Below, in pieces: positions 1 to 10,321 of a stretch of DNA of 64,000 bases. The stretch comes from Ophiosphaerella korrae. Taxonomy: Eukaryota > Ascomycota > Dothideomycetes > Pleosporales > Phaeosphaeriaceae. The stretch is taken from the NCBI GenBank assembly GCA_028456385.1, contig JALNQF010000001.1, positions 372,001 to 436,000 on the forward strand. The letters run 5' to 3'. Position 1 is the first letter of the stretch. Each line of letters begins with the position of its first letter. Position numbers and translations under genes: made by a program. The notes under the pieces were generated by a model, which was not told where the DNA came from, searched no databases, and was given only the letters and a program-made list of their open reading frames with translations.

Positions 1-1888
1 TGCCCTCGGTGTTGCATGTAAAAAGGACTAATTATGGGCATTATGAGGCATTAGGGGCCTTTTCTCTCGATACTTCCGCGCCCCGTCTGTCCTTTCCCCC
101 TGCGGCCTAGCCCTGCCTTCCAAGTATTGAAACCCTGTGTCGGTAGCCAATCGCCGCCTGCGCCCGCCCTGTGATTGCGTTTCCACTGTGACCAGTCTTT
201 TATTCTTCATATCCACGAATGAGACGAATCACATCGGCCGACTTTGCATCCCATCACCTCACCTGACCGCGTCAACTTTGTGCTGTACCCGATACTTACC
301 CGCGCCAACCCGTGTCTGCCTCTCCTGAATCTCCTCCCTGGTGCTCGGGAGCACTCTGGAGCGGAAGGATGCAATACCTATATTGCCTTTCTTTTCCTAT
401 CCACCTCTGGGCTGCTCCCCAACACATTTCGCCTCGTATATCAGGCCTGACGTCGGCAGCACCTTGCCCATGTACCAAGCGGCCTCGAACTTCCATTGGC
501 AGTCTGTTCTACAGCGTTCATGCACTGCATGACGGTTGAGCTCGGAGCCACTGCCAGATTCGCGTCCCTTAGCGACCGTCCACCGAGGTCAGGTCACGCC
601 TGTTGACTTGCGGTGAAATCATCCTTGCGCACCCCTACCCTACTTTCCAGTAACATGCCCATCTTTGCATTCTGATTTGACTGTTCCTCTCACGCTTCGA
701 GCGGGCCCTCTATTTCAAAGGGCACGAGGTTGCTCATTTTGTCTTCAACGAGTGGACACCGCATGAGAGTTGAGTCACGGGGTCGTCAAGCTGTTGACTG
801 CGGTGGTCTGGAGTCAACGTTTTCGCAAACCTCGGGTGTATAGTCATTGTAGTTGGACTTGACCCACCAAGTACCTGGCAGACGGTACTGCCTACCTGTG
901 TTGCATGGTCGATGCGGCGATAACGAGAAATCAACCTCAAGTGTGCTTGGCACCTGCTCTTCGTTCTGTCGTATGATGCATAGAATATACGCAGCCAGGC
1001 ATATTCACCAAGCCTTGGGCCCAATCCATCATGTACAGAACAAGTCCAAGGTATCTATGTGCACACCAAAAAGGTCTTGTATCCTTCGAGAATCTAGATT
1101 AGTGGCGCACGACCATGCCTTATCAAGGGTTACCTCAACATGCGTCCAGCCGCATCCATGTGGCATCTTCCGGAGGCTGTCCGAGTGGATTATCGTGGCT
1201 GGCAGCCGCATTTGCAACCTCGCTACCTGGCTACCGATGAGCCCCATACGTGGCCAACAGCATGGCAAAGCCACGCGGAGTGACGCCCAACGTCAAGTCA
1301 CTTGAGGATGGACCGAGCGGCATTTCCTATGCGACTGGATAACGTCAAATTGAAAATTGGTATTCCCGAGAGCACTGACCCGCGAAAGTGCCTTGGATTA
1401 CTCGAGATCTGCGTGCCTCTGTACTCATCAGCGGCGCCTGACTCACTAGGGTCGGGACGAAGAGGGACCCTAGACAAGTGCTGCAATGCATGTGCGTCTT
1501 AGTGCGGCCCTAGCCCGTGTGCAAGTATTAATGGCATTTAAGCCGCTTGATCTGGCCTGATTAGCTCTCTTAGTCACTATCCATCACGCCAATCACATTC
1601 CTCAACTGCACTTCTGTGCTGCCGGTAAGCGCCCAAGTCACACACTACCAATGCGGAGCCTGTCTTCCCACCCGCATGCGATATCACAGTGCTGGCTCTG
1701 CAGCAAGAAAACCCCGCCCAAGCGCTCATGTAAAAGCATTGCTACCTCCGATCCACTCTTGGAAACGTTTGACAACTACTCAGTACCTGCCATGCTACAG
1801 ACGTGCTTCGGAATCGTCGCCTGAACACCTGAACAACCATACCTAGGTCCTCCGTGCAACTAAGCGCTTGTGCGCAAAACCCGTGATC
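1..1888. other. Intergenic / long 5' leader region
   Basis: No convincing gene is visible. Short open frames exist on both strands but lack recognisable domains or consistent splice structure. The C/T-rich stretches near 590-720 and 1560-1620 look like promoter or 5' UTR of the downstream SAM/PH gene. Confidence 0.45.
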
Positions 1889-4460
1889 ATGGTAAGCTGG
1901 GATTTAACCTCGCAGCTCATCGAAAAATCCAGACTGACTATTCCATAGCAGGCCATGATGACACCCATCACTCCATTGGAGCCAGGCGTGGAGATGTTCC
2001 AAAGGGCAAAGGTGCAATCCTTCTTCCCCTCCGCATTGACTGCCCGATCATCGCTCGAGCGCCCAATTTCGCATATAAGTCTTGCATATACCGATATTGA
2101 GGATGATTCAAGCGAATTCGAGGAATACAGTGGCTCATCAGTATGTTTATATCACAGATTCATTTACCTTTCTACTCTAATAAGTACAATAGAGTGATAA
2201 CAGACGGAGTCAAACAACTATCTCCACATTTGAAGAAGTAACAACTCCGTCGGACGAAATTCGACCACAATTTGCACTGTGGCATGCCCCAAAAGATGTT
2301 GAAGGACCCAGGGGTCCCCATCTTTTTCGTGCATCGCAACCCTCGAATGACTTTGATTATGCGCTACAGATGTCACCGCTGCTTCCAAAAGACCCTCCAT
2401 CCCGATTCCCGACTTCTTTCAGGGAAGCCACACCAGACACGATAGTTCCTCAGCAGGAGTACAATGATATTGCTCGTGCCGTAGCGCACTTGAACAATGC
2501 TGAGGTGCGCGCATGGACTTCGCGCGACGTCGCCACATGGATGTATCAAAATGGTTTTGACAACGACGTAATCAACAAGTTCACTCACCACGACATCACT
2601 GGCGCTGTGCTACTTGATCTTCAACTGGACGACCTGAAAGAGCTAGAGATACAATCTTTCGGCAAGAGACATCAATTGTGGCATCAGATTGACTCATTGC
2701 GCACAGCCGATGGCTTACTGTCTCCTGCCGCTGCCACGCCAGCCCCAACTCCCTTCGAAGATACCGATCGCCCTTGCACTAAAGCAGGGGGGCGATCGAA
2801 GAGCAAGAATAGGAAGCAGAGTCGTCGTGACAAGTCACGCGGACGACCAAATCTTAACGAAAGAGACGACGTCATTACTCCAGCGCACTCAGTCTCAATC
2901 GTGGCAATCGAGCAGCTACTTCCCAAGCCACATACATGCGCCAAAGGCGAGCGATGTGCAAAGTGGAGGAAACAGCAACGGCAGCTTGCCCGACTGCAGG
3001 AAGAGCATGGATTTCCAATCTCCCCAGAAAAGGGTGGACACATTTTCATTGCTGGTGATCCAGGGAATGCCCAAACAGCGAACCGAGCTGTAGAGAACGT
3101 TCACCGCCCAATATCAGAAACCACTCCTTCCGTGATAGTGCCATCCGTAGTCGCTTCCTCGGACATACTGGGACCTAGCCAATTGCCCGATTTCACCTTG
3201 CAGGATCTTGAGGAGATGGAGAAACGGGATCCCCAAGATAACGTGCGACAATTCTTATCACTGCAAGGTATTGAGCAACCGTACAGCACTGCCACGCCGA
3301 TCGAAGCTCCTCCGACACCGCCGCTGGAAATGTTCCCCCCGCGTCCATTTTTGGTGATACCACAGCAGCAACACTACCCAGCAGTTTCAGCATTCTCGGC
3401 GTCAACCTCAGCGAACACGATGAGATCATTCGACCCGTTCGCCACTCCGAATCATTCCATGCACCCTCCGGAGTTTGTGCCAGCACCACACACCAATCTC
3501 AAGAGTCTCCCAAAACTCACCATTCCGCCAGCACGTTCCATGTCGGCCCAACCAATTGGTAACCCACGTAGCGCTGCCCCACAGAGTGCACGTGTCGCAC
3601 CCGACACCGCTTTTTCTCCCTGTCGCACAGCTTCTCCGGGTGGTTTCTACCGATTTGGTACGCCGTTTTCAGATATGGACGTTCCTGTAACGGCTGTGCC
3701 TACTGAGCTGTTATCTCGTGACACAAGTCAGTCTGTCCCTCCTAACATGCAGTACAAGATCCAAATTCAGAGAGCTGGCTCCCGACTTGAACGACGACGG
3801 CCCTCGGTGCAAATGCCGGCATTGAATGAGGGCCAGGTTTTCAATTCACAGGGTCCTCACTCGGATGATGGCACTCTTCACGGAACACAATTTTCCGACG
3901 ACAGTACCAAATCATCTCCAATCGAAGAACCTAAATCCTTTGATGGTGAAGCTACAGATTCTGTGCCTTCGCTACCCAAGGGAGGTTTCTCATACAGCGG
4001 TGTGAATCACCATGGCTGGATGAAGAAGCGTCGCACCAAGATGTTGCGCCATGAGTGGCAGGACCACCACTTTCGCCTCCAGGGTACAATGCTCGCTATG
4101 CACCCTAACGAACTCCCATCTTCGTCCGCTCTACAGACAATTGATGTAGACGACTACGCTGTTGCTTGTTCATCCCTTGCCTCCAACAAATTCTCTGCTA
4201 AATTCAAGGCTTTGAAGCTATCATCTAGCCACCACAAAGAGAAAGAGCAGGCTGCACAGCCTAACTTTGAGTTTCAGCTCGTTCCTACTGTACCCAGCAA
4301 GAGTGAAGTCAAAAAGGTCATGCCCAACGGCAAGGTTCACCACTTTGCCGTCAAAGGTCGCGACGAGCGCATCGATTGGATGCGCGAGCTGATGCTGGCC
4401 AAGGCCTTAAAGGCCAAAGCCGATGGATATGAGGTGAACGTGAACGGTACGAACGTGTGA
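1889..4460 (+). CDS. SAM and PH domain scaffold protein, Boi-like
   Basis: Proposed exons: 1889-1891 (the ATG alone), 1949-2140 and 2193-4460, giving about 820 aa; the alternative start at 1955 drops three residues. The 52-bp intron 2141-2192 has a GTATGT donor and a TAG acceptor and is needed to keep the frame open. A SAM domain lies at about residues 165-232 (EVRAWTSRDVATWMYQNGF and following). A basic linker and a Cys-containing patch (HTCAKGERCAKWRK) follow, then a long Ser/Pro-rich disordered region. A PH domain at about 666-804 begins HHGWMKKRR. SAM+PH architecture is shared with yeast Boi1/Boi2 polarity scaffolds, which also carry an SH3 domain that I do not see here. A role at the plasma membrane or cell cortex through phosphoinositide binding is inferred. 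The domain calls are firm; the precise orthology is not. Confidence 0.85.
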
Positions 4461-6257
4461 TGAACCAAACAGTGATTCTCTTTTTGTCTTTTCATTTCAA
4501 AATTCTATTCAGCAAGCGAGTCGGCGTTTTGAATTTCGTTCTCTCTTTTGGACACTACTCCTTTTGGAGTGCTCATGACCCCTATTATACCCTTTCCTTA
4601 TTCATGCTGACCGTCTTCATAATAAAGCGTTGCATCTCTCCTCCATCACAATATAGCATCATTTCTCTTCTCGATATTTAAGACTTGAGCATTCAGCAAA
4701 ACCGCAAGGTTCAAATAGGATAAGATCCATCCGGATCGATAAGTTAATGGCTTGGAGATGGCATGATAGCGTTTATATTTGGATCGGTTTTCTCGCACTC
4801 ATTGCGCAATTTGGTGAAGGCATTTTCTCTCTCCAAAAGCGGTAGTTACGATAGGATAGGATAAGTTTAGTTAGGAAGCACAAACATAGGTATACAACGA
4901 ATGCAATGATATTACACAAACGTTGCACTGTCTCAGCTATGGAGTACGGTAACTCAGCACCACCTCGTTTCAGCGGCAGGTACAAGTGCACCAAATGATC
5001 ACTGCGATTCAGAATGGATGTGCCGCAGGTTTGCAAAGTTCGCTAATTAACACTGAGCAAATTATACAACATCTCGCCAGTGACTCGTAATACATGAACT
5101 TAAGACACGGTTCGGTCGTTGCATGAGGGTGTTTTTCCGTTGAGAAACAGCCCCAGCATATGACTGGAATAGCCTACAAACATTTGTCAATGGCTACATA
5201 TGCGGCCGACATGAAACATATGCGAGCCAGTTACTTGGAAGAGCTGCGCCCCTATGAGCGCATTGTCAAATTCTAATTGAAACTCTTGTTCACCGAAAAT
5301 GTCGATTTTGGGACCGCGGAAGTTTATATCCCGCCATTTGCTTATTTTACAACTCCGACTGGGGTGGATCCTTCAAATATGCTTTGAACTCGTGTATACG
5401 GCATATGCGCATAAGCAATTAGAGTACTGCATGATTGCGGCGGGGCTCCTGCTGTACTTTCCCGAATGAATAGCTACTGGCAGAAATAGGTCCATCATGC
5501 AGATCTTGTAATTTTTAGGTGCATCACGACCACTGCGTCCAAAGAGTAAGACTAAACTCTTCGGTTTGTTAAAATCAGGGAGAAATTTATATAAACAGCA
5601 TCTGCATGTAATTGGTAGCAGCTATATACCAATGGCAACAGCGGAGATTCAACAGAATGAGGTGAGGCAAGTGCGGTGCTAGTGACAATTATTAGCATGG
5701 TAAATGATTAGCTAGATGACGAGATAAATATTCAGAAATGTGATTCAGAAATTGTCAATACTGTAACGAAAAGACTAGAATGGCACGTGAGAGTGACAGC
5801 GGAAGTTACATTGTAACAGAGAGGTTGTGTTGTACCTAGGGTTGTACGTCATGTATTTGACATTGAGGCATGTCACTAAATAGTTCTCTCGCATCAACAA
5901 AGTATCGCAACCAAAGCAAGAATGGGTAGAGACTACTGAGTAAGATGAATTATTTGCTTGAGAAGAGTATATACGTGAATAAAAAGACCAGCCTTCCCTC
6001 AAATGAAAAGCAACCGGTCATGCTCTACCGAAACCTTGCGCGCGCGCTGGTGTACAATGTGTGAGCCAAATAGTATAATATGTAAGTTTGTTGAACCCGA
6101 ATTTAGACTTAGTGTATGTGTCACTGAAAATTCTCGTCTATCATCGTTGCGGTATCAACCAAAGCCAAACGGGGCGAATAGAATAAATATAGGCAAGAAC
6201 GGTGGCATCCTCCAAGGAGAAGATGGCCATTGCGCTTGAAGATGAAGGCCGCTAGAT
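4461..6257. other. AT-rich intergenic region
   Basis: This 1.8-kb gap lies between the 3' ends of the SAM/PH gene and the minus-strand pheromone-like gene. Only short frames with frequent stops are present. I see no RNA gene or repeat. It probably contains the two 3' UTRs and little else. Confidence 0.5.
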
Positions 6258-6710
6258 TTATGCGCGGAAGTCGAGCTCACGCTTGCCGTAACCTTGGCCC
6301 TTTGGTCGATATGGGTACCAAGTCCACTGAGCTTCAGCATCCGCGGAGCGTTTTCCGTAACCTTGGCCTTTTGGTCGATATGGGTACCAGCTCCACTGAG
6401 CTTCAGCATCAGCTTCAGCATCAGCAGAGCGCTTGCCGTAGGGTTGACCAGGTGGCCTCCATGGGTACCAACTCCACTGCACATCAGCTTCAGCCTCAGC
6501 ATCAGCAGAGCGCTTGCCGAAGCGTGGATCAAATGGCGGAGGACCCCAGAACTGGGGTGGGTATGGATATCGATGTGGAGCAGCAGGGGTGTCCACAGCA
6601 GCCTCAGTTGCAGCAACCTCGGGGGCAGCAGCCTCTTCGGCAACAGGGAGAGCGGCACCGTAGGAGGTGACCGCGAAAATGTAAGCGACGATGATTGCGT
6701 TGAACCTCAT
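6258..6710 (-). CDS. Alpha-factor-like pheromone precursor (Kex2 repeat protein)
   Basis: A single 150-aa reading frame. I chose the start at 6710 because it opens directly on a signal peptide (residues 1-20, ending SYGAA); an in-frame ATG at 6812 would add 34 residues before it. An acidic Ala/Glu-rich pro-region follows. Lys-Arg sites for the Kex2 protease lie at 66-67, 93-94, 120-121 and 143-144. Three units carry the 13-residue cores WSWYPWRPPGQPY, WSWYPYRPKGQGY and WTWYPYRPKGQGY, each followed by Gly-Lys-Arg. Spacers of X-Ala dipeptides (SADAEADAEA) look like substrates for a Ste13-type dipeptidyl aminopeptidase. The pattern W-x-W ... P ... G-Q ... Y matches yeast alpha-factor in length and key positions. 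A first unit (FWGPPPFDPRFGKR) is divergent. No cysteines are present, unlike Sordariomycete pheromones. Expected role: secreted ligand for a Ste2-type receptor during mating. Another secreted Kex2-processed peptide remains possible. Confidence 0.85.
   Translation of the reverse strand: MRFNAIIVAYIFAVTSYGAALPVAEEAAAPEVAATEAAVDTPAAPHRYPYPPQFWGPPPFDPRFGKRSADAEAEADVQWSWYPWRPPGQPYGKRSADAEADAEAQWSWYPYRPKGQGYGKRSADAEAQWTWYPYRPKGQGYGKRELDFRA
6273..6540 (-). repeat. Tandem coding repeats of the pheromone cassette
   Basis: Imperfect tandem units of about 70-85 bp encode the peptide plus its Lys-Arg/X-Ala spacer. The two copies nearest the 3' end of the gene are nearly identical over the peptide part. 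Spacer length varies between copies by dipeptide-sized steps, as expected from slippage or unequal exchange. Confidence 0.85.
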
Positions 6711-6756
6711 GATTTGAGTTGAAGGTGTCAGCCGAACGAATGGCGGAACGAGAATC

Positions 6757-6767
6757 GTTATAAAGGA
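6757..6767 (-). promoter_or_regulatory. Possible TATA element of the pheromone-like gene
   Basis: The minus strand reads CCTTTATAACG about 50 bp before the chosen start codon. A second TATAA-like stretch lies near 6848-6853. Neither is proven, but the closeness to the start supports initiation at 6710 rather than at the upstream in-frame ATG. Confidence 0.3.
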
Positions 6768-7988
6768 ATGGGTAAAAATCGTCCAGGATTTCAATGGTGA
6801 GGAAAACAGCATGTGGCCAGAGAAGGGGGTATTTATCTAAAGTTGAAATTATATGGGTACAAAGAATACCTTCAGGGAATAGGACTGTTGGTCTTCGATA
6901 GTCAATAGGCCAATGGCTGCAATAGAGGTCAATAGGCGACCCAATAAGCATGTTCCGCACACAAGTGAATGGAATAGCCTCAAAGGGATCGTCCTGAGAA
7001 GACGGCCGGCTATTCAGATTTGTAAGATCCCCATGACCTCAAAGAGCGCCATGGCAGCCTGTACCGCAGTCTAGAATATTTCGCAACTATATCAGGACCA
7101 CTAAGGTCGAAAGCGCATAAAGCTCATGTACTTCCTTTGAATGTTTAATAAGGGATTTCTGTTTGTTTGAAGAGGCGTTGAAGCTGTTGAAGTTTCCTCA
7201 TTTGGGTCTGAATAGGCTCAATAGAGGGTTTAAGGCTTGGCAAAATCGAGGGGCCGCAGTTTGTATCCGCTAGCATATTCAGAAATACAATTCATTGGAA
7301 AGTCAGTATCATATGTAAGGGGCAATTTTAGGGCTGGGGCACATGGTGTTGATAGGGGCTCCCGCGATGCGCACATGGATGATTAGAACAGCTGTGCTTG
7401 TTTGACGCCACAAACAAAGCTCAGTGGCACTGGATCTAGGACATATTATGGTATATAAGTTTTCGAGGCTTTGAAGTATCTATTGGTATATATTTAGCCA
7501 TGCACAAACGAGGCATTCGTGACGGTGTATGCTTGTGTGAGTATCCATGTATGTGAGGGCATTGGCATTGATGAAATGCAGCGAAACTACTGTATACCTA
7601 GGTAGATTGAGGAGCACCCTCATCAATCATATAATCATGCGATCATTGATGACTGATCAAGTGATATCAGAGTTGATTAGCTGCGAGGCACCAATGAAGT
7701 AACATGACTAGCAGTAACACTGTTGTGTTAGATTGGCAAGACCGAACCATTGGGGTATACAACATATATATCTGGCAAATAGGCACGATGGCTTTGAAAT
7801 TTAAAAAGTGTAAACTCATTGTCAAATACTCGAGATGCAAGAGTGAGGAGGAGAAAGGAGGGACGTTGTCATGCCAGACCGTGGGTAGCTTATTCAGCGC
7901 GCGCTTGAGCCATTCTGGTCTAGCGCCATAGCTATCAGCAATGAAGCTCTCACGATTTTCCATGTAACTGCGACGCAGCGACGAAAGT
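6768..7988. other. Intergenic, divergent promoter region
   Basis: This region lies between the divergently transcribed pheromone-like gene and mitochondrial MetRS. I see no coding signal. An antisense frame at 7667-8140 overlaps the MetRS start and is judged spurious. Confidence 0.5.
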
Positions 7989-9955
7989 ATGCAAACCCGC
8001 GTAGCTAGCTCAGCTACTCCAGTAGTGCAGAGGGCCTTTTCGATACTCTCAAAAAAATCATCATGGATTTGTACCTCATGCCAAGCTCGGAGCGGCCGCA
8101 ATCGATACATTTCCTCTAAACCATCTACCGCAGTAACCAAACCGTACTACATCACCACACCGATATTCTACGTCAACGCTGCTCCCCATGTCGGCCACTT
8201 ATATACCATGGTCCTCTCAGACATCATCAAGAGGTGGCAAATGCTGGCTGGGAACACCGCAATACTATGCACAGGCACAGATGAGCATGGGTTAAAAGTT
8301 CAGAAAGCAGCAGCGAAGGCGGGGGCCGATCCAAAATTATTTTGCGATAAAGGCGCTGATATTTTCAAAGTATGTTTGCGGAGGAGTCCTCTACAAGACT
8401 ATGTAACTACTCACACTTGAAAGGAACTCGCGCTGAAAGCCGAGATCACCAATGATCACTTTGTGCGGACGACAGATAGAGAACACAAGGGCGCAGTTGA
8501 ATACGCCTGGGTGCGGAAAAGATATCTTCGGCCTTCGGAGTTACTTTGGCTGATGGTGCATAGTTTCTCTTGCAAGAAAAGGGACTTATCTATGAGGAAA
8601 AGCATGAGGGCTGGTATTCTGTGACGGATGAAGCCTTCTATCCACAGTCGGCCGTGCAAGCCTACCTCGATCCGCCTACTGGGCGAAAGATGATGGTATA
8701 ACATCGACGAATCAGAATTGGTGATCGGCAACTGAAAGAATAATAGTGCTCAATCGAGACCGGAAGCGAGGTTGAATGGTCTTCCGAAACGAACTACCAT
8801 TTCCGACTATCTGCATTTCGTGTTAAGCTACTGGAATTTTACGCGGCAAACCCTACATGGATAACTCCAGAGCACCGTATGGCAGAGGTGGTTCAGGCGG
8901 TAACAGAGGGCCTTGAAGACCTTTCAATATCGCGACCTTATGACCGTTTAAGCTGGGGCATACGAGTCCCAGGCGATGAGACACAAACAATATACGTTTG
9001 GCTAGACGCTCTGGTAAATTATATCACCAAAGCGGGCTACCCATGGGCACCTGGTCGCGAAAATGCCGGTGGTTGGCCTGCAGATTGCCATGTCATTGGT
9101 AAGGATATTGTTCGCTTCCATTGCATCTATTGGCCTGCTTTCCTTATGGCACTTAGCCTGCCACTACCTAAAAAGATACTCTCTCATGCGCATTGGACCC
9201 TCGGGGGTTCGAAGATGTCCAAATCTACTGGTAGAGTTGTCGATCCCTTTCACGCCATTGATAGGTTCGGCGCAGACATCATGCGCTTCTACATGGGTCA
9301 TGAAGGTGGCATACGTAACGACTGCAGTTATGACAACCTCAGAATTATTGAATTATATAATAAGTTCTTGAGCAATAAGCTGGGTAATCTAGCCTCCCGC
9401 GTTTTACGCAACAAAAATTGGAGTATAAGGGGCGCGATAGAGCGTGTTGGCGGCAGACCAGGACACGAGTGGGATGAAGGACCAGGCGCAAGATTTTGGC
9501 AAAATTCTCTTTCCACAATTGCGTCACGGGTCAATGCATCCTTTCAAGAATATGAACCTCGACAAGCAGTGCGCCACCTTGCCGACTTCATCAGAGGGGT
9601 AGGTGCTGCCTCCCTTTACTCCGCCTCATGCGCTCACCTCCTCTAGGCAAATGACTTCTTCCAAATGTCCAGTCCTTGGAAGAAGATACTAAACTTTGGC
9701 CCACGTGAACCAGGGGAAGACGTAGATAAGATCATCTTCGAGGCTGCCGAAGCTCTTCGTATAAGTGGCATTTTACTCCAGCCATGGATGCCAAATAAGG
9801 CAAGCGTCCTCCTGGATCAATTGGGTGTACATCGTGATCGGAGAACACTCGAATGGTGTACGCCTGGAAAAGACTTGACGTATGGAGAACCGCTAGTTGA
9901 GCTGGGTACGGGCCATCAAGGCGTCTTGTTCCCACCTCTGCCAAGCGAAGAGTAG
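7989..9955 (+). CDS. MSM1: Mitochondrial methionyl-tRNA synthetase
   Basis: Five exons: 7989-8369, 8424-8510, 8564-8695, 8747-9598 and 9647-9955, giving 586 aa. It charges mitochondrial tRNA-Met with methionine. The N-terminus (MQTRVASSATPVVQRAF, then basic and Ser-rich to about residue 45) resembles a matrix presequence. The class I signature HIGH appears as HVGH in the block YYITTPIFYVNAAPHVGH. The block GTDEHG and the KMSKST loop are intact, as is the stretch IYVWLDALVNYITKAGYPW. The stops between the main reading blocks are explained by four introns of 48-54 bp, all in phase 0. The second donor (GTGCGG) is weak but restores the family sequence exactly. The next gene on the same strand starts 366 bp downstream. 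Confidence 0.93.
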
Positions 9956-10321
9956 CACCTGTAGATTTATAGACATGTATCTTTAGTTTGTAAAGTAATT
10001 TCAGCTGCTGTCATGTGCAAGTTTAGTCGGGACCCAACGTGTGTATGTCCTAAAAATTTACATTAATAATAACTGGTGCCTCTGAGGGCTGGTTTATCAT
10101 ATTCAGACTCTTCAAATATAGAATTTTATAGAAGTCTGCTTCGCACGTTCTCACAAGGAGGAACGGCGCACAGACCATGAGTCCCGCTTAGACTTGCCTC
10201 CCCTCCCATGTTTTCGCCAAATCCACACATACAGCAGGTTCGTCACACAGCACACTCACTACGAATTCCACAGTCAAGTTATTATTAAAATTATATCCCC
10301 TCGCTGAATGCAGTTGCCATC
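9956..10321. other. Short intergenic region, MSM1 to MDM20
   Basis: A 366-bp same-strand gap. AT-rich sequence just after the MetRS stop is a likely 3' UTR. The stretch before 10322 is the probable MDM20 promoter and leader. No other feature seen. Confidence 0.5.

Noticed and set aside
853..1305. 150-codon open frame on the plus strand near the left edge
   Set aside because: No domain, no sensible composition, and an opposing frame of similar quality overlaps it; likely chance in a leader region.
6258..6710. Ustiloxin-type RiPP precursor
   Set aside because: The Kex2 repeats could suggest it, but no UstYa-like oxidase or tyrosinase is nearby and the core matches alpha-factor.
7667..8140. 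157-codon minus-strand frame
   Set aside because: It is antisense to the MetRS start exon and has no family features.
8370..8746. MetRS broken by stops, as if a pseudogene
   Set aside because: All stops fall in introns of about 50 bp with good acceptors; the spliced protein is complete with HIGH and KMSKS motifs.
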